Shown: one piece after another, positions 25,876 through 36,483 of the stretch
Numbering within the stretch: the first letter of the stretch is position 1
How the letters are laid out: each line of letters starts with the position of its first letter
Source of the DNA: Eubacterium brachy ATCC 33089
GTDB lineage: Bacteria; Bacillota; Clostridia; Peptostreptococcales; Anaerovoracaceae
NCBI GenBank assembly: GCA_000488855.1
Contig: KI535286.1
Span: forward strand, 146,394-210,393
Length of the DNA: 64,000 nucleotides
Reading direction: 5' to 3'
The notes under the pieces: generated by a model
The model's database searches: none
What the model saw: the letters and a program-made list of their open reading frames with translations, nothing else
What the model was told of the DNA's origin: nothing
Program-made: the position numbers and the translations under genes

Positions 25876-27123
25876 TTAGAGATTACCTGAGTAAAGAGGG
25901 AATTGTTCACATAAAGCTATAACTTTATCCCTTACGGTTTCAACCTTGTCTTCGCCGCCCTTGATCAGCTCGGTCACCAGGTCGGCAATGTATACGCACT
26001 GTTCTTCCTTCATGCCTCGAGTAGTTATGGACGGCGTACCTATTCTGACACCGCTGGTCAGCATAGGACTCAGCTTTTCGTTGGGAATGGTATTTTTGTT
26101 CAAAGTGATATTGGCGGAATCCAGAAGGTTTTGAACCTCCTTGCCGTTGACTCCGAAATTGGTAACATCAACCAGCATAAGATGATTATCGGTACCGCCT
26201 GAAATTATGTTGAAACCGTTTTCTATAAATCTCTCAGCCATGGCTTTGGCGTTGGCTATAACTTGCTTCTGGTACTCCTTAAATTCCGGTGCAAGAGCTT
26301 CTTTGAAACAGATGGCTTTAGCGGCAATTATGTGCATCAGAGGACCGCCTTGCATCCCTGGAAATACGGCGCTGTCAATTTTTTTTGCATATTCTTCCTT
26401 GCATAAAATTATACCGCCTCTCGGACCTCTGAGAGTCTTGTGAGTAGTGCTTGTAACAATATCGGCATACTCTACCGGATTCGGATGAAGCCCGGCTGCC
26501 ACGAGTCCGGCAATGTGAGCCATGTCCACCAACATCACAGCACCGACTTCATCGCAGATTTCTCTTATCTTTTTGAAATCGATAATTCGAGGATAGGCAC
26601 TGGCACCTGAAACTATTAGCTTCGGCTTTATTTCCAAAGCCTTTTCTCTCATCAGGTCGTAATCTATAAGCTCCGTTTCCGGATCCAGCCCATAGAAATG
26701 TGATTCATATAGTTTGCCGGAAGAGTTCACCTTCGCACCATGAGTGAGATGTCCGCCGTGAGACAGATCTAAACCGAGAATTTTATCACCCGGTTGCAAC
26801 ACTGCCAGATAGACCGCAGCGTTAGCGGAAGCTCCCGAATGAGGCTGTACGTTGGCGTGATCCGCACCGAAAAGCTCTTTGAGTCTCTCAATCGCCAAAG
26901 TTTCAATGCCATCAACATATTGACATCCACCGTAGTATCTCTTTCCGGGATAGCCTTCGGCATATTTGTTAGTACCGTGGCTTCCCATAGCTTCCATAAC
27001 TGCATCGGAAACCATATTCTCGCTGGCAATCAGCTCCAGATGTTGCTGTTGTCTTTTGAGTTCCAGTTTCATCAGATCTGCAATCTGTGGATCTTCTTTT
27101 GCTATTAAATCAAAATTTACCAT
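25876..27123 (-). CDS. glyA: Serine hydroxymethyltransferase
   Basis: The 415-residue PLP enzyme converts serine and tetrahydrofolate to glycine and methylene-tetrahydrofolate. [25 protein letters not shown], the PLP lysine in [14 protein letters not shown] and [14 protein letters not shown] are all diagnostic. The start MVNFD at 27123 follows GAAGGAG; the upstream frame (34 codons) is not part of the family. The gene appears monocistronic. Confidence 0.97.
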   Translation of the reverse strand: MVNFDLIAKEDPQIADLMKLELKRQQQHLELIASENMVSDAVMEAMGSHGTNKYAEGYPGKRYYGGCQYVDGIETLAIERLKELFGADHANVQPHSGASANAAVYLAVLQPGDKILGLDLSHGGHLTHGAKVNSSGKLYESHFYGLDPETELIDYDLMREKALEIKPKLIVSGASAYPRIIDFKKIREICDEVGAVMLVDMAHIAGLVAAGLHPNPVEYADIVTSTTHKTLRGPRGGIILCKEEYAKKIDSAVFPGMQGGPLMHIIAAKAICFKEALAPEFKEYQKQVIANAKAMAERFIENGFNIISGGTDNHLMLVDVTNFGVNGKEVQNLLDSANITLNKNTIPNEKLSPMLTSGVRIGTPSITTRGMKEEQCVYIADLVTELIKGGEDKVETVRDKVIALCEQFPLYSGNL

Positions 27124-27257
27124 TTTTTTCTCCTTCTTAGTGATAGCAATAGCTGTATCATACAATTGTAAAATATTATCAACCCGGGTTAGGGGGTGAC
27201 TCGGCGATTTTTTCTTAAAGCCCATAGTCGTTTTGTCCTGATGTAGAGAATGAGTCG

Positions 27258-28430
27258 CTACAAGTTGGTGTAGGACTTATCAAAGGTGATTATAGCGTGA
27301 TAGTTGGGACTCAGTTCCCTCAATGCCGTATTTACCATACGGGAAATTTTTTCTTCATCTACATCCGCCCCCGGGGATTTAACCAAATCAAATATGATTC
27401 TGGATCTGTTTCGACTGTTTATGAATCTCAAGTCGTGAGGATTGCCAACTTCCGGAAAATCCTTTATAACTTTGGAAATTACTTGACTGATGGCATCTAT
27501 GTCCTCATCGTCCAGCACCACAGGGTCCATGTGCGATACAAAATGGATATCCAACCTGTTGGAAATTTCCTGTTCAATGGTGTCGACCAGTTCGTGACTG
27601 TCCATTACATCTCTGCTGGCATCAACTTCAATGTGAGCTGACGCAAATATCTTACCGGCACCGTAGTTATGAACCATTAGATCATGAATTCCGATAACAT
27701 CTTCGTGAGAGAGTATTATCTTCGCAATTTCATCGACTAAAACAGGATCCGGTCTCTCGCCGATAAGAGGACTCGCCGTTTCCTTGCACAGACCGATTCC
27801 GGACCACACTATAAATAATGATACTACAAGTCCTATAAAACCGTCTACATTTATTTGGTATTTGTACGATAGAATCATGCCTACAACGACTGCAACGGTT
27901 GCTATGACGTCGTTTCTACTGTCCACTGCCGTTGCGATGAGGGTGTTGGAAGCAATCTTCTTGCCGATGGAGTAGTTCAACACGGCGGAGAATATTTTTA
28001 CCGGAATTGACAGAACCATTACGAATATGGTAAATATAGATATTTCCAACGTTTGAGGTGAAATCAATTTGTCTATGGAGCTTTTGCCCAATGAAAATCC
28101 GACGAAGATGATTATGACGGACAAAATCAGACCTGTCAGATACTCAATTCGAGCGTGTCCGTAGGGATGTTCGTAATCATCGGGTTTGGCAGAAAGTCTA
28201 AATCCGATGAGAGTGATTACGGAAGAGGAAGCATCGGAAAGATTGTTGAGACCGTCTGCGGATACGGAGAGACTGCCGGATATAAATCCTATGAAAACCT
28301 TCACCGCAGCTAATATGATATTTAAAAAAATTCCCAACACGCCGGCAAAGATGCCGTACCTATGGCGAACGGTAGGATCAGCAATATTCCTGTAATCTTT
28401 GATAAAAATTTTGTAGAAAAAATCTCCCAT
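27258..28430 (-). CDS. Cation diffusion facilitator (CDF) transporter
   Basis: The 390-residue protein has six membrane segments, the [11 protein letters not shown] loop, and a long C-terminal cytoplasmic domain with more than one metallochaperone-like part. The membrane metal site reads NNLSD in segment 2 and DSRND in segment 5. A site made of Asn/Asp rather than His/Asp suggests manganese, as in MntE-type exporters, rather than zinc. This selectivity call is an inference. The gene follows its own AGGTG-type site. Confidence 0.9.
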   Translation of the reverse strand: MGDFFYKIFIKDYRNIADPTVRHRYGIFAGVLGIFLNIILAAVKVFIGFISGSLSVSADGLNNLSDASSSVITLIGFRLSAKPDDYEHPYGHARIEYLTGLILSVIIIFVGFSLGKSSIDKLISPQTLEISIFTIFVMVLSIPVKIFSAVLNYSIGKKIASNTLIATAVDSRNDVIATVAVVVGMILSYKYQINVDGFIGLVVSLFIVWSGIGLCKETASPLIGERPDPVLVDEIAKIILSHEDVIGIHDLMVHNYGAGKIFASAHIEVDASRDVMDSHELVDTIEQEISNRLDIHFVSHMDPVVLDDEDIDAISQVISKVIKDFPEVGNPHDLRFINSRNRSRIIFDLVKSPGADVDEEKISRMVNTALRELSPNYHAIITFDKSYTNL

Positions 28431-28626
28431 GATAACACCTGCTCCAACTGCACTGTAACATAAGTTGAACTATTAAATTCTCTTATATAGATTTTACAAT
28501 ACTTTAGGTGATTTTTCAAAGATGTAAAGTTTTTTCTTTATCCCTGCTGTCGGCACTGATTTCGGAGAAGAGGATATAGAGAATAAATGATGATTTTTAC
28601 AGGCAGTTTTATAAAGGGCTTCTCTA

Positions 28627-28635
28627 TGATATAAT
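28627..28635 (+). promoter_or_regulatory. Extended -10 promoter
   Basis: TGA precedes TATAAT at 28630-28635. It lies about 97 bases before the DUF3048 gene. A good -35 is lacking, as at thiM and alr. Confidence 0.65.
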
Positions 28636-28731
28636 AGTACCGAAATTCTTGAATTGGGAAATTCTGTTAAATTGGAAAAGATTAAAATTTTATTGAAGCA
28701 AAATCGGGAGTTTTGCAATGGGAGGTCATTT

Positions 28732-29754
28732 ATGAACAAGAAAGCATTCGTTGGAATTATCGTGATGCTCATAATAATATGCGGCTGTGTGGCGGGATTT
28801 TTACTTTTGGGAAAGAAGACGGAGAGCCCCGATAAGGCAGCAAAGAAAAAGAACATAAATCCCTTGACGGGAATTGAGCTAAAGAAAGGAGAGACCTTGC
28901 CGGATAGACCTATTATGGTTTCGACGGATAACGACAGTTACTTATCCAGACCTCAGGCAGGCATTTCCAAGGCGGACATTTTGTATGAAGTGCCCATAGA
29001 AGGCGGTGGAAGCAGATACGAGCCCATATATTACGGGAAGATAGATGAGTTGACAACTATGGGAGCAGTCAGAAGTGTCAGACCGTACATTTTGGATATA
29101 GCTAGAGAATACAATGCAGTTTTCGTTCACAACGGAACTAGTCCGCAAGCATTTGCCAGATTTAAGACTAGCGGAGTGGATAGAATTGCGGCTTCGGAAA
29201 ATTTCAGCGCTTTTCATCAGGAAAAGAAGAATTTAAAGAGATTGCCGGGAAATTTCTACGTAAAGAAGGAAACGATATTGAAATTCATGGAGAAGCTGAA
29301 TTACAATGTGAAAAAGTCGGTTAGAGGATTTAAGTGGCTGGATGAAGGCGACACCGTTTCAGGCAGCGACGTGAAAGAGTTGCAGGTTAACTATGCGGAT
29401 GGGGCTTACAACACGTTTAAATATGATGAAAAAAGCAAGACTTACACTAAGTATGTAAAGGGAAAGCCGTTAATCGATGAAAATAACAATGAGACTTTCA
29501 AGTGTTCCAATATCTTAATTCAGAAGGTTCCGTTTAAAATCTATAGCGGAGAAAAGGAAAGACTCGATATAAATATGATAAGTCAAGGCGAGGCATTGAT
29601 GTTCACCCAGGGCAAAATGGTAAAGGGAACATGGAGCAGAAAAGATGAAAATTCACCGACTATATTCAAAGATGAAAACGGTAACGAATTCAAGATGACT
29701 CCGGGAGTTACAGCTATACAACTGGTGGATACCACAGTGAAAGTGAAATACTGA
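28732..29754 (+). CDS. DUF3048 (YerB-like) lipoprotein
   Basis: The 340-residue protein starts with a short basic region and a hydrophobic segment ending in ICGC, a possible lipobox, followed by a Lys-rich linker. DUF3048 motifs are visible: NPLTG, RPIMVSTDND, RPQAGISKADILYEVP and the IGAVRSVRPY-like TMGAVRSVRPY. The family is extracytoplasmic and of unknown function. GGGAGGT sets the start at 28732. It overlaps the ylmH gene by one base (TGATG), so the two are coupled. Confidence 0.9.
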   Translation: MNKKAFVGIIVMLIIICGCVAGFLLLGKKTESPDKAAKKKNINPLTGIELKKGETLPDRPIMVSTDNDSYLSRPQAGISKADILYEVPIEGGGSRYEPIYYGKIDELTTMGAVRSVRPYILDIAREYNAVFVHNGTSPQAFARFKTSGVDRIAASENFSAFHQEKKNLKRLPGNFYVKKETILKFMEKLNYNVKKSVRGFKWLDEGDTVSGSDVKELQVNYADGAYNTFKYDEKSKTYTKYVKGKPLIDENNNETFKCSNILIQKVPFKIYSGEKERLDINMISQGEALMFTQGKMVKGTWSRKDENSPTIFKDENGNEFKMTPGVTAIQLVDTTVKVKY

Positions 29755-30542
29755 TGAGAGATCGGAATAAGGAAGATAGCATTTTATTAGCTAAAATTGA
29801 CGATATGATATACAGGTGGAAAAACGATTACACCGTGGAAGCAACTCAGTTTTTAGACATGCACCAGAGAAGTGTGGTTGAAAATTTTCTGATGTTGCAA
29901 AACAAGGGGTACGCCATAGGGCAAAAAGGCAGAATAGATTACAGATTCTTTGGTGGATACGAAGGCGCAGAGAGAGTTAGATGTTATCTGATGCAAGAAT
30001 ACGCATCAACTGGCGACTTTCACGATATATGTGCCATTAAAGTGTCGTATGACAACAGGGAGAGGCGACTCTCTCATCGAGATTTTCTAGGTTCCATATT
30101 GGGCTTGGGCATAAAGAGAGAAAAGATTGGCGATATAATCGTGGGAGAAGATCACGGCTACATCCTATTGAGCGAGAGCATATTGGATTTTGTTTTGAAT
30201 AATTTTTGCAAAGTCGGGAGAGCAAGTGTCAACGTGGAGATTGTACCTGTGGAATCCCTTGCCATCTACGACGCAAAGTACGACGACTTATGGGATACGG
30301 TGGCATCAACTCGGGCGGATAACATCATTTCCAGCATGTTCAACATCTCCAGGAGCAAAGCCGCAGAAGCTATAAAAAACGGTCTCGTGTTTTGCAATAA
30401 CCTGGAGCTTTCAAAGGTCGACTGGCAGATACAAGCAGGGGATAAAATGGTTTTGAGAGGAAGAGGGAAGGCTGTTTTAGTTGAAATAGGCGATAAATCG
30501 CGAAAAGGCAGAACCTATATAAGGTTTCACAGATATACGTAA
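29754..30542 (+). CDS. ylmH: S4 domain RNA-binding protein, YlmH family
   Basis: The 262-residue protein begins with an N-terminal alpha/beta region (FLDMHQRSVVENFL, RYRFFGGYEGAERV-like sequence) and ends with an S4 RNA-binding domain (TRADNIISSMFNISRSKAAEAI, VNNLELSKVD-like sequence). YlmH proteins bind ribosomes and rescue stalled large subunits. It usually accompanies division genes such as sepF and divIVA, which are not seen here; instead the accessory island begins right after it. Confidence 0.93.
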   Translation: MRDRNKEDSILLAKIDDMIYRWKNDYTVEATQFLDMHQRSVVENFLMLQNKGYAIGQKGRIDYRFFGGYEGAERVRCYLMQEYASTGDFHDICAIKVSYDNRERRLSHRDFLGSILGLGIKREKIGDIIVGEDHGYILLSESILDFVLNNFCKVGRASVNVEIVPVESLAIYDAKYDDLWDTVASTRADNIISSMFNISRSKAAEAIKNGLVFCNNLELSKVDWQIQAGDKMVLRGRGKAVLVEIGDKSRKGRTYIRFHRYT

Positions 30543-30676
30543 TAAAGAGATTTGTTCAGGAATAAAAAATTCGTATATTCGTATAAAGGATACTTGACAG
30601 AACCTGAGAGAAAACAGGATATAAAAGGTAGCGAGAGGAATAATGGAATTAAGGAGAATACTTAATCACTATTTGA

Positions 30677-31579
<903 letters not shown>

Positions 31580-31620
31580 AAAATGCAGAGCCCTTTAATT
31601 AAATAATATATCTTAGAAGC

Positions 31621-31703
31621 AATGAATATAAATAAAAATATTCATTGACTTTTATGATTACTGGTGTTATGATATCTATGAATAAATTATAAAAAATTCA
31701 TAG
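31621..31703 (+). promoter_or_regulatory. Promoter with two inverted repeats, probable TetR operators
   Basis: TTGACT (31645-31650) and TATGAT (31668-31673) are 17 bases apart, with TGT before the -10. One perfect 9-bp inverted repeat (AATGAATAT/ATATTCATT, 31621-31646) overlaps the -35. A second 8-bp repeat (CTATGAAT/ATTCATAG, 31676-31703) covers the start region. Both share ATGAAT half-sites, so they are likely sites for the TetR protein encoded next. Confidence 0.7.
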
Positions 31704-31731
31704 GAGTGTTTATAATATTTGGAGGCTTAAA

Positions 31732-32328
31732 ATGGCAAAAGCATTTACAGAAGAAGAGAAGATTAAAATAAAAGAAGATATTATGGAAACGGCTCTTGAT
31801 TTGTTTCATGAAAAAGGGAAAAAATCCCTTAGTATTTCAGAACTGACAAAAAGAGTAGGGATAGCTCAAGGGAGCTTCTATAATTTTTGGAAGGACAAAG
31901 AATCTCTCATTATTGATTTAATAGCATATAGATCCATACAGAAATTGAATGACATAGAAAAAGAATTATCAAATTCATTAACAAGTCCGAAAAAATTTCT
32001 TTCAGATGTGATTTATAAGTATGCCATAGATATTATCATGAAGATTAAAACGCAGCCTATATATCAAGAGGCATTTAAAATATTTGCAAGTCAAGATTCA
32101 AAGAAAGTAAACAGAGTAGAAAATCTTTATGGAGATTTTGTAGATAGGTTAGTAGACTATTGGTACAAAAATAATGCAGTAAAAACTGTGGACAAGCAAG
32201 GATTATCCAATGCTTTTGTTGGCAGTTTTGTTCTATGTTCAAATTATATTCATTTCAATGAAGATACATTTGAGGAAGTACTACATATCTATATAGAGAG
32301 TATTGTTAGCAGATATGTAGAAATATAG
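31732..32328 (+). CDS. TetR-family regulator of the Rph-like/MATE operon
   Basis: The 198-residue protein has an N-terminal TetR helix-turn-helix (ALDLFHEKGKKSLSISELTKRVGIAQGSFYNFWKDKE region) and a helical ligand-binding C-terminal domain. GGAGG precedes the ATG. It is 20 bases before a large phosphotransferase gene and probably represses the operon and itself through the inverted repeats upstream. The inducer may be a drug handled by the downstream products. Confidence 0.9.
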   Translation: MAKAFTEEEKIKIKEDIMETALDLFHEKGKKSLSISELTKRVGIAQGSFYNFWKDKESLIIDLIAYRSIQKLNDIEKELSNSLTSPKKFLSDVIYKYAIDIIMKIKTQPIYQEAFKIFASQDSKKVNRVENLYGDFVDRLVDYWYKNNAVKTVDKQGLSNAFVGSFVLCSNYIHFNEDTFEEVLHIYIESIVSRYVEI

Positions 32329-32347
32329 TTTAAAAAGGGAGATTATT

Positions 32348-34828
32348 ATGATACTGAATTTTGATGAGATAAAAAAGGAAGATGTGTTAATTGCCGGAGG
32401 GAAAGGTGCCAATCTTGGAGAAATGACCTCTGCAAAAATAAATGTTCCAAGAGGATTTGTAATTACAGCAGATGACTATAGAGATTTTTTAAAGGAAAAT
32501 AGCATTGATATTTTTATTGAAAATGAAATTAGAAAATCAGAGAATGATGAAAAAGCTCTATTAAATGCAGCTGATGATTTTAGAACAAAGATAAAGGCCG
32601 GTAAATTTCCTAAACTGCTTGAGAATGAAATAAGAGAAAAATATTTTAATCTTGGAGATAATGTAAGAGTTGCTGTGCGTTCATCTGCAACAGCAGAAGA
32701 TTTGCCACATGCAAGTTTTGCAGGGCAACAGGAAACTTATTTAAATGTACGAGGCTTAGATGATGTATTAGAAAAGGTGTGTAGTTGTTACGCTTCTTTA
32801 TGGGGTAAAAGAGCTGTAAGCTATAGATTACATCAAGGTTATGATCAAAGCTCCGTTTCAATTGCCGTTGTTATTCAGGAAATGGTAGAAAGCGAAAAAG
32901 CAGGTGTTTTGTTTACTGTAAACCCAGTAAGTAAAAAAGAAAATGAGATGCAAATCAATGCGAGTTATGGTTTAGGAGAGAGTGTTGTAAGCGGAAGAGT
33001 TACAGCAGATAGCTATATTGTTGACAAAAATGGAGAAATTATTGAAGTAACAATTGGATGCAAGGAAACACAGATTATATATGGAGAGAAAAACACGGTA
33101 GAGGTAACGGTAGATGACAATGATCGAAAAAAACGAGCATTAAATGATAGAGAAATATCAGAGCTAATAAACTCTGGTTTGAAGATTGAAAAGCATTATA
33201 AAATGCCAATGGATATTGAGTGGGCAATTAAAGGTGATGAAGTATATATTTTACAGGCAAGAGCTATTACTACATTGAAAAGTTCTACCAATCACATATC
33301 TGAAGATAATTCAGTACAAAAATATACAAAGGGTAAAAAAATCAATAAAAGTACACGAGAAGTGATGTCATTTTTTTTAGAAAAAATGCCTTTTGCACAT
33401 AGAGCGCTTGATTTTGACTATCTGGCAGCAATCAATGATCAAAAAGTTAATATTTTATTAGAAGGCGGAATTGTTTTACCAAGAAATCCAATTATAGATG
33501 ACGATGGAATACAAACTTTTTCTGACGCAGGTAAGCGGATCAATAAAAATATATTTAAGTTTTTTAAGATTTTAAAAAATATGAAAGATTTTAATTGTTG
33601 CTTTCATAAGTGCAACAATTTTATGAAAATATATGAGTCTAAAATAGAAAAAATTAAGCATTTAAATTTTGAAAACATGGCATTAGAGGAATGTGAAAAA
33701 TTTATGGAAGATAGCTATATTCTTTTGCAAAAATTGGCTTACGATAGATTCAAATACGCTTTATTCCCATCCGTTTTAAACGATAAAAAATTCACTAAAA
33801 TAATCAAAAAAGTAAATGCTCATTATTCATCATTTGATTTTTATTGGAATTTGGATAACAAAACATCAGTAGTGACAAATGATATTTATGAAATGGCTTG
33901 TGAAATAAGAAAAAACGAAGCTTTAAAAAGGGCTGTTATTTCAGGAGAAAGTTATAAAGTATTATATGAAAATTATGATGACTTTAGAGATATAACAGAT
34001 AAGTTTATGCGAGATAACGGATTTAAATCTGATTATAATTGCTATTGTTTATCTGCAAAAACATTTATTGAGGATCCTGATAGGCTAATAAATATATTAA
34101 GACCTATATTAAATATGGATGAAAATAGTGATGAGATTAAGCAAGGAAAAGATTTTTCCGAGTTAATGATAAAGATAAAAGAAATTTATGGAAATCAATA
34201 CCAAGGTATAGAAAAACAAATAGAATATTTCAGATATTTTTATATGGTTCGTGAAGAAAGCCAATATATGTGGGAAACATTATTTTATTATGTGAGACAA
34301 TGTGTCAAAAGAATAAACTACATTCTTCTTGGTGGTGAAGATTATGAAGTTGGAATTGCAAATCTGTTTCATACAGAACTTTTGGAAGCGATGAATAGGG
34401 GTAGTCTAAATGAATTGGATAAGGAAAAAATAAATAGGAGAAATGAAAAATTTCCTCTAGCAACAAAAGTATGGGATGCATCAAAATTGTTAATTTTTGA
34501 AACAAATGACGATGTCCTAAAGGGGGCAAGTGGAAGTGCCGGTATTGCAGTCGGAAGAGTGTGCATAATAAATAGTCCGAAGGAATTTTATAAGATGCAA
34601 AAAGGCGATATTTTAGTTTGCCATCTCACTGACCCGGAGTGGACACCATTATTTAAGCTGGCAAGTGCAGTTGTGGCTGATACGGGAGCGGCATTAAGCC
34701 ATGCTGCAATTGTTGCAAGAGAGTTTAATATTCCGGCAGTGCTTGGAGTGGGCTTTGCAACTACAAAATACAAAGATGGAGATATGATTCAAGTAGACGG
34801 TAATAAAGGTGTGGTTAGAGGGTTGTAG
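32348..34828 (+). CDS. Rifampin phosphotransferase-like enzyme (PEP-synthase fold)
   Basis: The 826-residue protein has an N-terminal PPDK ATP-grasp domain (GGKGANLGEM, RSSATAEDLPHASFAGQQ, IQEMVESEKAGVLFT), a divergent helical middle domain (about 320-720) and a C-terminal phosphohistidine domain with His785 in GAALSHAAIVARE. It ends there and lacks the PEP-binding barrel of PEP synthase. This three-part layout and length match rifampin phosphotransferases (Rph, about 867 residues), which inactivate rifamycins. The middle domain sets substrate range and looks different, so another substrate is possible. TetR and MATE neighbours support a drug-related role. Confidence 0.78.
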   Translation: MILNFDEIKKEDVLIAGGKGANLGEMTSAKINVPRGFVITADDYRDFLKENSIDIFIENEIRKSENDEKALLNAADDFRTKIKAGKFPKLLENEIREKYFNLGDNVRVAVRSSATAEDLPHASFAGQQETYLNVRGLDDVLEKVCSCYASLWGKRAVSYRLHQGYDQSSVSIAVVIQEMVESEKAGVLFTVNPVSKKENEMQINASYGLGESVVSGRVTADSYIVDKNGEIIEVTIGCKETQIIYGEKNTVEVTVDDNDRKKRALNDREISELINSGLKIEKHYKMPMDIEWAIKGDEVYILQARAITTLKSSTNHISEDNSVQKYTKGKKINKSTREVMSFFLEKMPFAHRALDFDYLAAINDQKVNILLEGGIVLPRNPIIDDDGIQTFSDAGKRINKNIFKFFKILKNMKDFNCCFHKCNNFMKIYESKIEKIKHLNFENMALEECEKFMEDSYILLQKLAYDRFKYALFPSVLNDKKFTKIIKKVNAHYSSFDFYWNLDNKTSVVTNDIYEMACEIRKNEALKRAVISGESYKVLYENYDDFRDITDKFMRDNGFKSDYNCYCLSAKTFIEDPDRLINILRPILNMDENSDEIKQGKDFSELMIKIKEIYGNQYQGIEKQIEYFRYFYMVREESQYMWETLFYYVRQCVKRINYILLGGEDYEVGIANLFHTELLEAMNRGSLNELDKEKINRRNEKFPLATKVWDASKLLIFETNDDVLKGASGSAGIAVGRVCIINSPKEFYKMQKGDILVCHLTDPEWTPLFKLASAVVADTGAALSHAAIVAREFNIPAVLGVGFATTKYKDGDMIQVDGNKGVVRGL

Positions 34829-34829
34829 C

Positions 34830-36206
34830 ATGAACTCAAGTAATAATAAAAAAGAATTGAGAAGAAAGGCTATTTTAAACGATGATCTTCTACTATTATT
34901 AGTGAAAACTTCTATTCCTACCATTATAGGTATTCTCGTCATGGTAATTTATAATCTGACTGATACATTTTTTGTCGGTATTTTAAATAATAAATCCATG
35001 ACAGCTGCTATTGGTATTGTGTTTAGCTTTATGAGTTTTATTCAAGCTATTGGATTTTGGTTTGGGTATGGAAGTGGAAACATAATGTCGAAAAAGATTG
35101 GAGAAAATGAAGAAAAGGAAGCAGAAATCATATCGTCTATTGGAATTCTCTTTGCTATTGTCATTGGTATTTTAATAGCTATTTTATCATGCTTTTTTGT
35201 TTTACCGCTGTCAAAATTTATAGGTGGAAGCGCTTCTGAAAACTTGTTGAATTTTACAGTAGAGTATCTAAAGGTAATTATTATCAGCATTCCATTTGGT
35301 CTTTATTCTATTACGCTTTACAATCAATTAAGACTTTGTGGGAATGTGAAAGATGGAATGATAGGATTATTGATAGGAATGGCTGTCAATATTGTTCTGG
35401 ATCCTGTATTGATGTTTGTGTTTAAATTCGGCTTTATTGGAGCCGGATATGCAACATTGATAGGACAAATTACAGGGTGCATAGTATTAACGAATTTATC
35501 GGGAAAAAATGGGAATATTGCTGTTAATTTAAAAAAAGTAAGAATAAATAAAGATAGAGTATATCATATTTTGGCAGGAGGAATGCCTAATTTTTCAAGA
35601 CAATCTATTACAGGTATCGCTTTAATTTTACTGAATGTTGTAGCCGCAAAATACGGTGATGGTGTTATAGCAGCATTAACAATAAGCTCAAGGATAGCAG
35701 CATTAGCATATATGATAATGATAGGCTGGGGGCAGGGGTTTCAACCTATCTGTGCGATGAATTACGGAGCAAAGCAATATGATAGAGTTAAAAAGGCTTT
35801 TAAATTTGCAGTAGTAGGAGGTACTTTATTTTTAATTATGGCTGCAATTTTGTTATATGTTTTTTCTGAACTGTTTATTAAAACAATGTCAAATGATAAT
35901 GAAGTTATTTTAGTCGGTTCTGAGATACTGCGTATGCAGTGTATTACATTGCCACTTTTAGGATACTTTGCGATTAGTAGTATGCTAATGCAAAATATTG
36001 GACAATATTTTTGGGCATCAATAATTTCAATTTCACGACAAGGAATATTTTATATTCCGTTATTATACATTTTATCAAATATCTTTGGGGAATTTGGAAT
36101 ATATTTGCTTCAACCAGTGGCAGATGTTTTGTCATTTGGTTTAGCTGTTATCGTAGTTAGGAAAATAAAATTTGCTAATGATAAATGCAAAAAAGATGGC
36201 ATTTAA
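34830..36206 (+). CDS. MATE-family multidrug efflux transporter
   Basis: The 458-residue protein has 12 membrane segments and MATE features: SIPTIIGILVMVIYNLTDTFFVG-type N-terminus, duplicated halves, and a GWGQGFQPICAMNYGA motif in the second half. It exports organic compounds using sodium or proton gradients. ATG 34830 starts one base after the stop of the Rph-like gene, with GAGGG before it. Its position suggests a combined modify-and-export resistance unit. Confidence 0.92.
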   Translation: MNSSNNKKELRRKAILNDDLLLLLVKTSIPTIIGILVMVIYNLTDTFFVGILNNKSMTAAIGIVFSFMSFIQAIGFWFGYGSGNIMSKKIGENEEKEAEIISSIGILFAIVIGILIAILSCFFVLPLSKFIGGSASENLLNFTVEYLKVIIISIPFGLYSITLYNQLRLCGNVKDGMIGLLIGMAVNIVLDPVLMFVFKFGFIGAGYATLIGQITGCIVLTNLSGKNGNIAVNLKKVRINKDRVYHILAGGMPNFSRQSITGIALILLNVVAAKYGDGVIAALTISSRIAALAYMIMIGWGQGFQPICAMNYGAKQYDRVKKAFKFAVVGGTLFLIMAAILLYVFSELFIKTMSNDNEVILVGSEILRMQCITLPLLGYFAISSMLMQNIGQYFWASIISISRQGIFYIPLLYILSNIFGEFGIYLLQPVADVLSFGLAVIVVRKIKFANDKCKKDGI

Positions 36207-36235
36207 AGTTTATAAAAGATTTATTAAGGAGGAAA

Positions 36236-36290
36236 AAAATATGTAGCTAAGTAATGGAGAGATAAATAGTGGGAACACTAAATTCTGTTA
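36236..36290 (+). repeat. Diverged repeat A, copy 1
   Basis: A segment of about 45 bases containing GTAATGGAGAGATAAATA is about three-quarters identical to 52083-52135 downstream of the second ECF operon. It includes a strong AGGAGG site with an ATG followed at once by TAG, which suggests the start of a lost element gene. Confidence 0.45.
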
Positions 36291-36405
36291 TTCACATAAG
36301 ATATATTTATCCTTTTTTATGCTTGGAATTGCTTACACATAGCAATGACTCTTTATCGAAACCAACAAAATAATAAATCATATAAAACATTAGTTTTTGA
36401 GCTGA

Positions 36406-36438
36406 GATGACTTTTTATGCCAAAGTGTAGAAGTCATC
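36406..36438 (+). repeat. Conserved-loop hairpin, copy 1
   Basis: A 33-base hairpin has an 8-bp stem (GATGACTT/AAGTCATC) and a 17-base loop with TATGCCAAAGTGTAG. The same structure occurs at 44887-44919 with two compensated base pairs in the stem. T residues follow, so termination is possible. The conserved loop argues for something more specific. Confidence 0.6.
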
Positions 36439-36483
36439 ATTTTTTATGCTAAAAAACCAAAATCAGAGAGCAGAAATATACTT

